NCBI GenBank assembly: GCA_944381635.1 | Contig: CALWLY010000015.1 | Location: 1-64,000 of the forward strand | Source: an uncultured Lachnospiraceae bacterium | GTDB lineage: Bacteria; Bacillota; Clostridia; Lachnospirales; Lachnospiraceae | Direction: 5' to 3' | DNA length: 64,000 bases | In this document: one piece after another, positions 26,824-36,678 of the stretch | Layout: each line of letters starts with the position of its first letter | Position numbering within the stretch: position 1 is the stretch's first letter | Notes under the pieces: generated by a model | What the model saw: only the letters and a program-made list of their open reading frames with translations | The model's database searches: none | What the model was told of the DNA's origin: nothing | Program-made: the position numbers and the translations under genes

Positions 26824-29800
26824 ATGTACAACAAGGTAGATACCAATCTTAACTTTGTAGACCGCGAGAAAAGCATTGAAAAATTCTGGCGTGACAATGA
26901 CATTTTCCAAAAGAGTATGGAAAACCGCAAGGAAGGCCCTACCTACACTTTTTATGACGGACCTCCGACTGCAAACGGAAAACCTCATATCGGCCATGTT
27001 TTAACACGTGTCATCAAAGACATGATTCCCAGATACCGCACAATGAAAGGATACATGGTACCCAGAAAGGCCGGCTGGGATACTCACGGACTTCCGGTAG
27101 AGCTGGGTGTTGAAAAAGCACTGGGCTTAGACGGAAAAGAGCAGATCGAAGAATACGGACTGGTTCCTTTTATCGATAAATGTAAGGAGAGCGTGTGGGA
27201 ATACAAGGGAATGTGGGAAGATTTCTCACGGACCGTTGGTTTCTGGGCTGATATGGAGCACCCTTACGTTACCTATCATGACGATTACATCGAATCCGAG
27301 TGGTGGGCGTTAAAAGAAATCTGGAATAAGAATCTTCTATATAAAGGGTTCAAGATTGTACCTTACTGCCCGCGCTGCGGTACTCCCCTTTCTGCACAGG
27401 AAGTGGCACAGGGCTATAAAGATGTCAAAGAACGTTCTGCAATCGCTCGCTTTAAAGTAAAAGGCGAGGACGCTTACATTCTGGCATGGACCACAACTCC
27501 GTGGACCCTTCCCTCCAACGTGGCACTGTGTGTAAACCCGGTGGAATCTTATGTTAAAGTGAAAGCTGCAGACGGATATACCTATTATATGGCGGAAGCT
27601 TTGCTGGATACGGTACTTGGAAATCTGGGCGACGAGGAAAACAAAGTTCCTGCCTATGAAATCCTGGAGCGTTTCACAGGAAAAGACCTGGAATACAAAG
27701 AATATGAACCGCTGTTTGACTGTGCAGTGGAAACCTGTGAAAAGCAGCACAAGAAAGCATTTTATGTTACCTGCGATACTTATGTAACTCTTACAGACGG
27801 TACCGGCGTGGTACACATTGCACCTGCTTTCGGTGAGGACGATGCCAATGTGGGACGCAGCTATGACCTCCCTTTTGTTCAGCTGGTGGACGGAAAAGGC
27901 GAGATGACTGCGGAAACTCCCTGGGCCGGAGTATTCTGCAAAAAAGCGGATCCCCTTGTGCTGAAAGCGCTGGAGGAGAAAAACCTGCTGTTCAGCGCTC
28001 CTAAATTTGAGCACAGCTATCCTCACTGCTGGAGATGTGATACTCCTCTGATCTACTATGCGAGAGAATCCTGGTTCATCAAGATGACGGCAGTGAAAGA
28101 TGATCTGCTGCGCAACAACAATACAGTAAACTGGATGCCGGAATCTATCGGAAAAGGACGTTTCGGAGATTGGCTGGAAAATGTTCAGGACTGGGGAATT
28201 TCACGTAACCGTTACTGGGGAACTCCTTTAAATATCTGGGAGTGTGAATGCGGCCATATGGAAGCAGTGGGAAGCCGTCAGGAACTGTTCGAAAAGAGCG
28301 GAAATGAGGCGGCAAAAACCGTAGAGCTTCACCGCCCGTACATTGACGAGATCACAATGCCCTGTCCTTGCTGCGGCAAGACGATGCACCGTGTGCCGGA
28401 AGTAATTGACTGCTGGTTTGACTCCGGTGCAATGCCTTTTGCACAGCACCATTATCCGTTTGAAAATAAAGATCTGTTTGAAAAACAGTTCCCTGCACAG
28501 TTTATTTCCGAAGGTGTGGATCAGACAAGAGGATGGTTTTACTCTCTGATGGCAGAGTCCACTCTGCTGTTTAACAAAGCGCCTTACGAAAATGTTCTGG
28601 TACTGGGACATGTACAGGATGAAAACGGACAGAAGATGAGCAAATCCAAAGGAAACGTCGTAGATCCTTTTGAAGCTCTTGAAAATTACGGGGCTGATGC
28701 TATCCGCTGGTACTTCTATATCAACTCCGCACCCTGGCTGCCTAACCGCTTCCATGGAAAAGCAGTGCAGGAAGGACAGCGCAAGTTTATGGGAACCCTC
28801 TGGAACACCTATGCGTTCTTTGTGCTTTATGCAAACATCGATGGATTTGATGCAAGCAAATACACTCTGGAATACGATAAGCTTTCCGTCATGGACAAAT
28901 GGCTTCTTTCAAGACTCAACACTCTGATCGGAGAGGTTGACGGAGATCTTGAAAACTACCGGATCCCCGAGGCGGCAAGAGCTCTGCAGGAATTCGTGGA
29001 TGAGATGAGCAACTGGTACGTAAGAAGAAGCAGGGAACGTTTCTGGGCAAAAGGACTGGAGCAGGATAAGATCAATGCCTATATGACACTGTATACAGCT
29101 CTGGTGACAGTATGTAAGCTGGCAGCTCCCATGGTGCCGTTTATGACAGAAGAAATTTATCAGAACATCGTAAGAAGTGTGGATGGCAGTGCTCCGGAAA
29201 GTATCCACCTGTGCGATTATCCGGAAGCAGATACGTCCTTTATCGATAAGAAACTGGAAGAAGATATGGCAGAGGTACTGGACATTGTTGTAATGGGCCG
29301 TGCCTGCCGAAACGAAGCAAACATCAAAAACCGTCAGCCGATCGGAACGATGTTTGTCAAGGCAGAAGGAGAAGAACTTGGAAGCTTCTACCAGGAAATC
29401 ATCGAAGAAGAACTGAATGTAAAGAAAGTTGTCTTTACCGATGATGTGAGAGAATTTACTTCCTATATCTTCAAGCCTCAGCTTCGCACAGTAGGACCTA
29501 AATACGGAAAACAGCTGGGCGGCATCCAGAAACATCTGGCTGCTCTGGACGGAAATGCGGCAATGGATGAACTTACCGCTTCCGGTTCTCTGAAATTTGA
29601 AGTGAACGAAACACCGGTAGAACTGACCAAAGACGACCTTCTGATCGAAATGTGTCAGAAAGAGGGTTATGTGTCACAGGCGGATCAGAATATGACAGTT
29701 GTGCTGGATACAAATCTGACAGAAGAGCTTGTTGAAGAAGGCTTTGTCTATGAAGTCATCAGCAAGATCCAGACAATGCGTAAGGATATTGACTTTGAAG

Positions 29801-29985
29801 TGACAGATCATATCCGTGTTTCCATCAACGGCAATGACAAGATTGCAGAAATCGTTAGGAAAAACCGCGACATGATCGCAGGAAAAGTTCTGGCAGATGA
29901 GATGGTGACAGGAGAAACCTTTGCGGAGAGCAAAGAATGGAATGTCAACGGTGAAACGGTAACCATCAGCGTGGAAAAGAAATAA
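26824..29985 (+). CDS. ileS: isoleucyl-tRNA synthetase, long (type 2-like) form
   Basis: A 1053-residue class I synthetase that charges tRNA-Ile. HIGH lies at residues 55-58 (KPHIGHVLTR) and KMSKS at 604-608. The CP1 editing domain is between them (AWTTTPWTLPSNVAL; GTGVVHIAPAFGEDD), and the anticodon-binding and C-terminal regions follow. The length and the YDGPPTANGKPHIGH style resemble the eukaryote-like long enzymes, not the 920-940-residue type of E. coli and B. subtilis. Long forms are often less sensitive to mupirocin; that is inference. AAAGGAAG precedes the ATG. Regulated by the T-box. Confidence 0.96.
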   Translation: MYNKVDTNLNFVDREKSIEKFWRDNDIFQKSMENRKEGPTYTFYDGPPTANGKPHIGHVLTRVIKDMIPRYRTMKGYMVPRKAGWDTHGLPVELGVEKALGLDGKEQIEEYGLVPFIDKCKESVWEYKGMWEDFSRTVGFWADMEHPYVTYHDDYIESEWWALKEIWNKNLLYKGFKIVPYCPRCGTPLSAQEVAQGYKDVKERSAIARFKVKGEDAYILAWTTTPWTLPSNVALCVNPVESYVKVKAADGYTYYMAEALLDTVLGNLGDEENKVPAYEILERFTGKDLEYKEYEPLFDCAVETCEKQHKKAFYVTCDTYVTLTDGTGVVHIAPAFGEDDANVGRSYDLPFVQLVDGKGEMTAETPWAGVFCKKADPLVLKALEEKNLLFSAPKFEHSYPHCWRCDTPLIYYARESWFIKMTAVKDDLLRNNNTVNWMPESIGKGRFGDWLENVQDWGISRNRYWGTPLNIWECECGHMEAVGSRQELFEKSGNEAAKTVELHRPYIDEITMPCPCCGKTMHRVPEVIDCWFDSGAMPFAQHHYPFENKDLFEKQFPAQFISEGVDQTRGWFYSLMAESTLLFNKAPYENVLVLGHVQDENGQKMSKSKGNVVDPFEALENYGADAIRWYFYINSAPWLPNRFHGKAVQEGQRKFMGTLWNTYAFFVLYANIDGFDASKYTLEYDKLSVMDKWLLSRLNTLIGEVDGDLENYRIPEAARALQEFVDEMSNWYVRRSRERFWAKGLEQDKINAYMTLYTALVTVCKLAAPMVPFMTEEIYQNIVRSVDGSAPESIHLCDYPEADTSFIDKKLEEDMAEVLDIVVMGRACRNEANIKNRQPIGTMFVKAEGEELGSFYQEIIEEELNVKKVVFTDDVREFTSYIFKPQLRTVGPKYGKQLGGIQKHLAALDGNAAMDELTASGSLKFEVNETPVELTKDDLLIEMCQKEGYVSQADQNMTVVLDTNLTEELVEEGFVYEVISKIQTMRKDIDFEVTDHIRVSINGNDKIAEIVRKNRDMIAGKVLADEMVTGETFAESKEWNVNGETVTISVEKK

Positions 29986-30098
29986 GCCGGCAGCCAGCGT
30001 GAGACTTTAAAAAATACTCTGAAAAAGAAAAACACTACGACAGAAGAAATGAAACAGACAGCAGTAAAGCAGATCGTTTAAAAAGCTTTCAGGAAAAG

Positions 30099-30138
30099 AC
30101 AGCCGGGTACAAGGATTACTGTGCCTGGCTGTTGTTTT
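30099..30138 (+). terminator. probable terminator after ileS
   Basis: ACAGCCGGGTACA pairs (two G-U) with TGTGCCTGGCTGT, followed by TGTTTT. It lies in the 306-bp gap between ileS and the next gene; nothing else is recognised there. Confidence 0.6.
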
Positions 30139-30291
30139 CATCCGACAGGAAAGAACTTTCTCATCGGTTGAAAACAGACGTTTCGCTGTGGAGGAGAATT
30201 TTTTTATGGAATGCTGCAAAACGGAAGGTTTTTTAAACACGCCATAGTCTGTTCAGAAAGCCGATAAAGCAGAAAGGAAACAGGAGAGAGT

Positions 30292-31200
30292 ATGGAGAAG
30301 GGGATGCAGGAGTACCTGAGAGAATTCGGAAACGAGCACCAGTTTCCGCAGGAAGCTATGCTGGTATTGACAGAGGCCTATGAGAAAATAGTCGCATCCG
30401 ACCAGGGAAGAAAAGTGTGGGACGGCTGGATGCAGGCCTATGAACAGGATGTAAACATCGATTACAGAAAAGCAATGGAAGAATTAAGGAAGCAGGCCGG
30501 ACAGGCGCAGGTTCACGAATACACCTCCGATCTGCTCCTTTTTATGGGATTTTCCCGGTGGACGGAGAAGCTGTACGAAAAAAGAGGGATATCCCGGCAG
30601 ATTTTTCACGATTCCATGGAAGATTTGAGATGGAAGCTGTGGGAGTGCTGGAATATGTATCACGTATGGGGAAGCTTTGTTGCCTGGTGGTTTCAGGGAT
30701 TTTTTGACCTGACCAGATTTACTCTGGGACGGCTGGAATTTGAACTGATTCCCTTTCCGGAAGATTATGAAAAGGCAGGGGAAGGGAGAAAGAAACCTCT
30801 GGGAATGAAACAGGTGGTCAATATGCATATCCCTTCAAGCGGTCCTTTAACTATGCAGGATTGCGAGAAATCTTTTGCACAGGCCCTTACCTTTTTCAAG
30901 GAAGCGGCAGCCGATGGTCAGATGGGCTTTGTCTGCAGTTCCTGGCTTTTGTATCCGGAAAACAAAAAAATACTTCCCGCATCTTCCAACATTGCAGCCT
31001 TTTTGAATCTTTTTGATATTTATCAGGTGAAAGAGGATAAAGAGGGAGGAGATCTTTGGAGGATTTTCGGACAGGAATATGATGGAAATCCGGAATCTCT
31101 GAAAGAGGATACCACTCTTCGCAGGCAGTACAAGAAGTTTTTGCAGGACGGGGGCGTTCCCGGTTACGGCGAGGGTATTTTTTTCATGCGACAGGAATAG
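30292..31200 (+). CDS. acyltransferase-like protein (DUF5596 / GNAT-like C-terminal domain)
   Basis: A 302-residue soluble protein. The N-terminal half is helical. The second half has WWFQGFFDLTRFTLGRLEFEL and NMHIPSSGPLTMQDCEKSF, then a segment ending SSWLLYP. These blocks resemble the GNAT-like C-terminal domain proteins often annotated as acyltransferase-domain proteins in Lachnospiraceae; substrate and partner are unknown. GGAGAGAGT precedes the ATG. The last codons (FFMRQE-stop) are encoded by the left arm of an R1-type hairpin. Identification is from remembered family motifs. Confidence 0.6.
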   Translation: MEKGMQEYLREFGNEHQFPQEAMLVLTEAYEKIVASDQGRKVWDGWMQAYEQDVNIDYRKAMEELRKQAGQAQVHEYTSDLLLFMGFSRWTEKLYEKRGISRQIFHDSMEDLRWKLWECWNMYHVWGSFVAWWFQGFFDLTRFTLGRLEFELIPFPEDYEKAGEGRKKPLGMKQVVNMHIPSSGPLTMQDCEKSFAQALTFFKEAAADGQMGFVCSSWLLYPENKKILPASSNIAAFLNLFDIYQVKEDKEGGDLWRIFGQEYDGNPESLKEDTTLRRQYKKFLQDGGVPGYGEGIFFMRQE

Positions 31201-31222
31201 AACTTTCCTATCGCATGAAAAA
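31178..31222 (+). repeat. solo R1-type A/T-based hairpin spanning a stop codon
   Basis: TTTTTTTCATGCGACAGGAA pairs with TTTCCTATCGCATGAAAAAG (one mismatch). It has the same design as the hairpins that open R1, but no core follows. The stop codon of the acyltransferase-like gene lies in the loop. Confidence 0.6.
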
Positions 31223-31474
31223 GAAGAGAAAACAGGTAAAATTTTGTAAGACTTTCCTGCAAAAAGTTTGTTTTTTTGTAAGCTTTGTGCTTCCCAAACA
31301 GGAAACCCTGAACTATACTAGAGAATATATGCGCAGACAAGCGCATCCGTCAGCCGTTATTTGGAAATTACGACACCGCTATTTATTGCTTTTGCCAGAA
31401 GGAAAGAAGACAAAAAGGAGAGGCGTTCTTTTCCGGAAAGCAAAGGCATGGAAATAGAAACTAGGAGGAGAAAA

Positions 31475-33961
31475 ATGATTACCAAAGCATCAATCAAGTT
31501 TGACAAGGAATTATTTAAACGAAGTGTCAGATACAACATCAAGACACTGTACAGAAAAACACTGGAAGAAGCTACGCAGCAGCAGATCTTTCAGGCAGTT
31601 TCCTACGCCATCAAAGATGTGATCGTGGATAACTGGATGGCTACACAGAAAGAGTATGACAAACAGGATCCCAAAATGGTGTATTACATGTCCATGGAAT
31701 TTTTGATGGGACGTGCTCTGGGCAACAACCTGATCAACCTCTGTGCTTATGACGAAGTGGAGGAGGCGCTGGCAGAACTGGGCGTTGATCTGAACATGGT
31801 AGAAGATCAGGAACCGGATGCAGCGCTGGGAAATGGCGGACTTGGACGTCTGGCAGCCTGCTTTTTGGACTCTCTTGCAACTTTAGGCTATGCCGCATAC
31901 GGCTGCGGCATCCGTTATCGCTATGGTATGTTCAAACAGGAAATCCGTGACGGCTATCAGGTGGAAGTGCCGGATAACTGGCTGGTGGACGGCAACCCGT
32001 TTGAACTCCGCCGCCCGGAATATGCAAAGGAAGTAAAATTTGGCGGATGGGTAAATGTATATGTGGATGAAAAAGGACGCAGCTGCTTCAAACAGGAAGG
32101 TTATCAGTCTGTAAAGGCGATTCCCTATGACCTGCCGATCGTAGGCTATGGAAACGGAATCGTAAATACTCTGCGTATCTGGGATGCGGAAGCCGTGGAA
32201 TGCTTCAGCCTGGATTCCTTTGACAAGGGTGATTACCAGAAAGCCGTAGAGCAGGCCAACCTGGCAAAAAATATTGTGGAAGTTCTCTACCCCAACGATA
32301 ATCACTATGCCGGAAAAGAACTTCGCTTAAAACAGCAGTACTTCTTTATTTCCGCATCTGTACAGGAAGCTGTTGCCAAATACATGAGAAAACACGACGA
32401 TATCCGCAAATTCCATGAGAAAGTAACCTTCCAGTTAAACGATACCCATCCTACGGTAGCAGTGGCAGAGCTGATGCGCGTGCTGATGGATGATTATGAA
32501 CTTTCCTGGGATGAGGCATGGAGTGTGACTACAAAGACCTGTGCTTACACAAACCATACAATCATGTCAGAAGCTTTGGAAAAATGGCCTATTGAGCTCT
32601 TTTCAAGACTGCTTCCCAGAATTTACCAGATTGTGGAGGAGATCAACCGCCGCTTTATCCTTCAGATTCAGCAGAAATATCCGAACAATCAGGAAAAAAT
32701 CCGCAAGATGGCAATCATCTACGATGGACAGGTTAAAATGGCTCATCTGGCTATCGCCGCAGGCTATTCTGTAAACGGCGTGGCAAGACTGCATACGGAA
32801 ATCTTAAAAAATCAGGAGCTGAAAGACTTCTATGAGATGATGCCTGAGAAATTCAACAACAAGACAAACGGCATTACCCAGAGAAGATTCCTGCTTCACG
32901 GAAATCCGCTGCTGGCTCACTGGGTAAGTGATCATGTGGGAAGCGACTGGATCACAGACCTTCCGAAAATCAGCAAGCTGAAAGTTTATGCGGATGATGA
33001 GAAAGCACAGCAGGAATTTATGAATATCAAATACCAGAACAAAGTGCGTCTGGCAAACTATATTCTGGAGCACAATGGAATCGAAGTGGATCCCCGCTCT
33101 ATTTTCGACGTACAGGTAAAACGTCTGCATGAATACAAACGTCAGCTGTTAAATATTCTGCACATCATGTATCTGTACAACGAACTGAAAGAACATCCGG
33201 ATATGGAATTCTATCCGAGAACCTTTATTTTCGGTGCAAAGGCGGCAGCAGGATACCGCAATGCGAAACTGACCATCAAGCTGATCAATTCCGTTGCAGA
33301 TGTGGTAAACAATGACCCGGCAATCGGCGGAAAGATCAAAGTGGTATTTATCGAAAATTACCGTGTATCCAATGCAGAATGGATTTTTGCAGCAGCAGAT
33401 GTATCCGAGCAGATTTCCACAGCAAGTAAGGAAGCATCAGGAACCGGAAACATGAAGTTTATGCTGAACGGCGCTCTGACACTGGGAACTATGGATGGTG
33501 CCAACGTGGAGATTGTGGAAGAAGTAGGCGCAGAAAATGCTTTCATTTTCGGACTTTCCTCCGACCAGGTAATCCAGTATGAAAACTACGGCGGATACAA
33601 TCCTATGGACATTTTCAATAACGATCCGGATATCCGCAAAGTGCTGATGCAGCTGATCAACGGAACCTATTCTCCTTATGACACAGAACTGTTCCGCCCG
33701 TTATACAATTCTCTGCTCAATACACAGAGCACAGACAAAGCAGACCGCTATTTCATTCTGGCTGATTTCAAAGCTTATGCAAATGCACAGCGCCAGGTGG
33801 AAGCTGCTTACCGCGACGAAAAGAGATGGGCTAAGAGCGCAATCTTAAATACCGCATCCTGTGGCAAATTTACTTCTGACCGTACGATTCAGGAGTATGT
33901 GGATGACATCTGGCATCTGGACAAGGTGGTTCTGCCTCAGAAAGAGCAGCTGACAAAATAA
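31475..33961 (+). CDS. glgP: glycogen/alpha-glucan phosphorylase
   Basis: An 828-residue PLP enzyme that releases glucose-1-phosphate from alpha-1,4-glucans. EDQEPDAALGNGGLGRLAAC, QLNDTHPTVAVAELMR and the PLP-binding EASGTGNMKFMLNGALTLGT (PLP lysine = K661) are intact. Length is normal. The ATG at 31475 has CTAGGAGGAGAAAA directly upstream; the frame is open for 38 more codons, but no ribosome site supports an earlier start. It complements glgC and glgD at the left of the window. It is convergent with an AraC regulator and shares a terminator with it. Confidence 0.97.
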   Translation: MITKASIKFDKELFKRSVRYNIKTLYRKTLEEATQQQIFQAVSYAIKDVIVDNWMATQKEYDKQDPKMVYYMSMEFLMGRALGNNLINLCAYDEVEEALAELGVDLNMVEDQEPDAALGNGGLGRLAACFLDSLATLGYAAYGCGIRYRYGMFKQEIRDGYQVEVPDNWLVDGNPFELRRPEYAKEVKFGGWVNVYVDEKGRSCFKQEGYQSVKAIPYDLPIVGYGNGIVNTLRIWDAEAVECFSLDSFDKGDYQKAVEQANLAKNIVEVLYPNDNHYAGKELRLKQQYFFISASVQEAVAKYMRKHDDIRKFHEKVTFQLNDTHPTVAVAELMRVLMDDYELSWDEAWSVTTKTCAYTNHTIMSEALEKWPIELFSRLLPRIYQIVEEINRRFILQIQQKYPNNQEKIRKMAIIYDGQVKMAHLAIAAGYSVNGVARLHTEILKNQELKDFYEMMPEKFNNKTNGITQRRFLLHGNPLLAHWVSDHVGSDWITDLPKISKLKVYADDEKAQQEFMNIKYQNKVRLANYILEHNGIEVDPRSIFDVQVKRLHEYKRQLLNILHIMYLYNELKEHPDMEFYPRTFIFGAKAAAGYRNAKLTIKLINSVADVVNNDPAIGGKIKVVFIENYRVSNAEWIFAAADVSEQISTASKEASGTGNMKFMLNGALTLGTMDGANVEIVEEVGAENAFIFGLSSDQVIQYENYGGYNPMDIFNNDPDIRKVLMQLINGTYSPYDTELFRPLYNSLLNTQSTDKADRYFILADFKAYANAQRQVEAAYRDEKRWAKSAILNTASCGKFTSDRTIQEYVDDIWHLDKVVLPQKEQLTK

Positions 33962-33994
33962 AAAGATCCGCATAGAAACCGGAACAAAAACATG

Positions 33995-34035
33995 ACAGGC
34001 CGTCCTGCGAAGAATCATGGGGCAGGGCGGCCTGT
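33995..34035. terminator. bidirectional terminator between glgP and araC-type gene
   Basis: ACAGGCCGTCCTGC pairs with GCAGGGCGGCCTGT (one G-T) across a 13-base loop. GTTTGT follows on plus and GTTTTTGTTC on minus. Confidence 0.65.
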
Positions 34036-34040
34036 GTTTG

Positions 34041-34940
34041 TCATCTGAGGGAAGGCTCTTCGGAAAGCTTCTTTATGGAAGAAGAGTACTCCGAAGGAGT
34101 CATGCCGGTGATTTTTTTAAATTGTCTGGAAAAATAGTGGATGGAATTGTAGCCGAGACTGTCTGCAATCTGGGTAAAATTCAGATTCTGGTTTCGGATC
34201 ATCTGCTTGGCGGCATCCACCCGGATGTGAGAAAAGTAATCGATGACTCCGCAGCCGTTTTTTTCACGGAACAGTTTCTGAAGCTGGGAACGGCCGATCA
34301 AGTTATCCCGGCAGATCTGTTCAATGGTAAGGTGGGTGTGAAGGTTTTCCTCCAGATACGAAAGAATCTGCTCATAGCGGTCTTTGCCGGTCTTTTGTTT
34401 TACGGAAGAGACAGGTTTTGGGGAAGACCCGGATAGAGCGCGCCGGTACAGCTTTATGAGAAACTGCTCCAGAAGTGTTTTCACCATCTGCTCGCAGCCG
34501 GGAGGAAGCGAGGAGGAAAGCTCCATCTTTTCCACATAAGGATCGTCAAGAGGGCTGGAGAAAAGCTGTTTGGCCTCCTGAATGATAAGACCTAACAGTC
34601 TTTTTTCATCATCGTTGACAGAAAGGATTTTTTTTGAAAAAAAATCCATGGCAGGAGACTGGCACCGGAAGGAAATGACTACAAGGTTGGGAGCCACGGT
34701 TCCGTTGGAATAGACGGCATGGAATTCATCCGGTCTGTGAAAAATAATTTCATCTTTGTGAAGATTGATGGGCTCTTTTCCGGCCACCACATTGACTTCT
34801 CCCTTGTCTACGCACAGAAATTCCCAGAAATCATGGGATTCTCCGGGAAAAGAAAAATCATTCATATATTCGAAATAGTGGATCGTACAGATTTCATTTA
34901 TGGAAATAAACGGGTGCAGAGTGACAAATTCATAGCTCAA
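34041..34940 (-). CDS. AraC-family transcriptional regulator
   Basis: A 299-residue regulator. The N-terminal cupin-like sensor (about 1-110; HDFWEFLCVDKGEVNVVAG, then HKDEIIFHRPDEFHAV) is followed by a linker and two helix-turn-helix units: HLTIEQICRDNLIGRSQLQK, then NFTQIADSLGYNSIHYFSRQF with the usual FKKITGMTPSEY. The start is TTG at 34940, with AGGAGGG seven bases upstream; an ATG seven bases further in is out of frame. It is divergent from nahK across a 384-bp gap, so nahK is the natural candidate target. The ligand is unknown, perhaps a sugar. Confidence 0.9.
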   Translation of the reverse strand: MSYEFVTLHPFISINEICTIHYFEYMNDFSFPGESHDFWEFLCVDKGEVNVVAGKEPINLHKDEIIFHRPDEFHAVYSNGTVAPNLVVISFRCQSPAMDFFSKKILSVNDDEKRLLGLIIQEAKQLFSSPLDDPYVEKMELSSSLPPGCEQMVKTLLEQFLIKLYRRALSGSSPKPVSSVKQKTGKDRYEQILSYLEENLHTHLTIEQICRDNLIGRSQLQKLFREKNGCGVIDYFSHIRVDAAKQMIRNQNLNFTQIADSLGYNSIHYFSRQFKKITGMTPSEYSSSIKKLSEEPSLR

Positions 34941-35324
34941 GCAAAATCCCTCCTATTGCATGGTTTCTATTGTCTTAATCATACCAAAAAAAGACAAGAA
35001 AATCATCTGATTTGTCCAAAAAGACGTAAAATATGCAAAATGTGCAGGGTTTTGTCATGAAAGTGCAAACAAAGAAAGAAATCATGCAAAGATTTCTTGT
35101 GCAACAATGTTATAATGGCAATATCAACTGGTGATTGACTCATCCCGTGGTGGTGTCTGCAGGGGCAGACACCAAAAACTATTGCCTCGAAAGGAAACTG
35201 CGGCATCTGCAGAAAGAAAACAGACACAAAAGATCTGACAGAAGCGGCAGAACCTCAAACAGCAGAAATTTCCGGCAGGATGCCGGAAGAAATATCTGCA
35301 GAAAATGGAAGGATCTGAGAAGAT
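34941..35324. other. divergent intergenic region, AraC-type regulator / nahK
   Basis: This 384-bp region has no gene. It contains a TATAAT at 35111-35116 on the plus strand with no good -35, and a perfect GGTGTCTGC/GCAGACACC hairpin (35152-35173) followed by AAAAA. The hairpin may act in the nahK leader or as an operator. Confidence 0.45.
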
Positions 35325-36440
35325 ATGGAACAGTTAGATACAAACAAAATTAAACAGGACATTGCGTCAAAATTTCAGCTGGAAGGAACACTGACAGAAG
35401 CTGCTCCCTACGGAAGCGGACATATCAACGATACACTTCGCCTGACCTGCGAACTGCCTCAGGGAGGACATAAGTGCTACATTTTACAGCGTATGAACGA
35501 TGATATTTTCAAAGACCCGGATGGACTTATGGAAAATATCATGAATGTTACTTCCTTTTTGAGAAAGAAAATTGCGGAAAACGGAGGAGATCCGGAAAGA
35601 GAAACTTTGAATGTGATTCCTACCGTGGACGGAAAAAATTATCTGGTAGATGAAAACGGGGATTACTGGAGAACTTACAAGTACATTGAAGATGCAACAA
35701 GCTTTGATACCGTTGAAAAACCGGAAGATTTCTACAACAGTGCGGTTTCTTTTGGAAATTTCCAGAAACTTCTGGCAGATTATCCGGCAGCTACCCTGCA
35801 TGAGACCATCCCTAATTTCCACAACACGGTAAGCCGTTTTGCTGATTTCAAAAAGGCTGTGGAGGAAGACGTATGCGGCCGTGCAAAGGATGTGCAGAAA
35901 GAAATCCAGTTTGTTCTTGACAGAGAGGCAGATACACATATCATCTGCGACGCACTGGAAAAAGGAGAAATCCCGCTGCGTGTAACTCATAACGATACAA
36001 AATTGAACAACATTATGATCGACAACAAGACAGGAAAAGGTATTTGTGTCATCGACCTGGATACGGTAATGCCGGGTTCAGCGCTGTATGATTACGGCGA
36101 TTCTATCCGCTTCGGCGCAAGCACAGGAGCAGAGGATGAAAAAAATCTGGATCTGATTTCCTGTGATTTAAATCTGTTTGAGATTTATACCAAAGGATAT
36201 ATCGAAGGCTGCGGAGGAAGCCTGACAGAAAAAGAGATCCGCATGATGCCCATGGGCGCTAAGCTTATGACACTGGAATGCGGTATGAGATTTCTGGCTG
36301 ATTATCTTCAGGGTGATGTTTACTTTAAGATCCACAGAGAAGAACATAACTTAGACCGCTGCCGCACACAGTTTAAGCTGGTTGCAGATATGGAAGCAAA
36401 ATGGGATACCATGATGCAGATTGTGGAGAAATATATTTAA
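35325..36440 (+). CDS. nahK: N-acetylhexosamine 1-kinase
   Basis: A 371-residue kinase of the aminoglycoside/choline kinase fold. Similarity to bifidobacterial NahK is recognisable along its length: APYGSGHINDTLRLTC, YILQRMNDDIF, the catalytic RVTHNDTKLNNIMIDN, the Mg-binding VIDLDTVMPGSALYDYGDS, and CGMRFLADYLQGDVYF. NahK phosphorylates GlcNAc or GalNAc at C1 in lacto-N-biose/galacto-N-biose salvage. GGATCTGAGAAGAT precedes the ATG. No lacto-N-biose phosphorylase is adjacent. The GH20 enzyme at 16025 is a possible upstream source of hexosamine. Confidence 0.88.
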   Translation: MEQLDTNKIKQDIASKFQLEGTLTEAAPYGSGHINDTLRLTCELPQGGHKCYILQRMNDDIFKDPDGLMENIMNVTSFLRKKIAENGGDPERETLNVIPTVDGKNYLVDENGDYWRTYKYIEDATSFDTVEKPEDFYNSAVSFGNFQKLLADYPAATLHETIPNFHNTVSRFADFKKAVEEDVCGRAKDVQKEIQFVLDREADTHIICDALEKGEIPLRVTHNDTKLNNIMIDNKTGKGICVIDLDTVMPGSALYDYGDSIRFGASTGAEDEKNLDLISCDLNLFEIYTKGYIEGCGGSLTEKEIRMMPMGAKLMTLECGMRFLADYLQGDVYFKIHREEHNLDRCRTQFKLVADMEAKWDTMMQIVEKYI

Positions 36441-36520
36441 ACACTGCCAAACAGCGTGAAAAAGTTTTAAAAAGTTAAGGAAAGCAAATCTTTTGCAGGC
36501 AGCAGGATTTGCAGAAGAGA

Positions 36521-36592
36521 GAACGGAAAAAGGGGATGTCTGAAAAGGAAAGGGAGGATTTTTCGGACATTCCCTTTTCTCGTTCCTTTTCC
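36521..36592 (+). terminator. long hairpin between nahK and the radical SAM gene
   Basis: Nearly the whole of 36521-36546 (AACGGAAAAAGGGGATGTC, then TGAAAA) pairs with 36560-36590 (TTTTTCGGACATTCCC, then TTTTCTCGTTCC). TTTTCC trails. A TATAAT at 36598-36603 may start the next transcript. Confidence 0.6.
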
Positions 36593-36678
36593 GGTGCTAT
36601 AATAGCTTCATATAGTTTCCGGTTCTTTGACACCGGCGTGAAAGACAGAATACAGATACAGCGAAGGAGGATTTTGAC

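Noticed and set aside
30001..30098. Second T-box or leader between ileS and the next gene
   Set aside because: No conserved motif; only a probable terminator was found.
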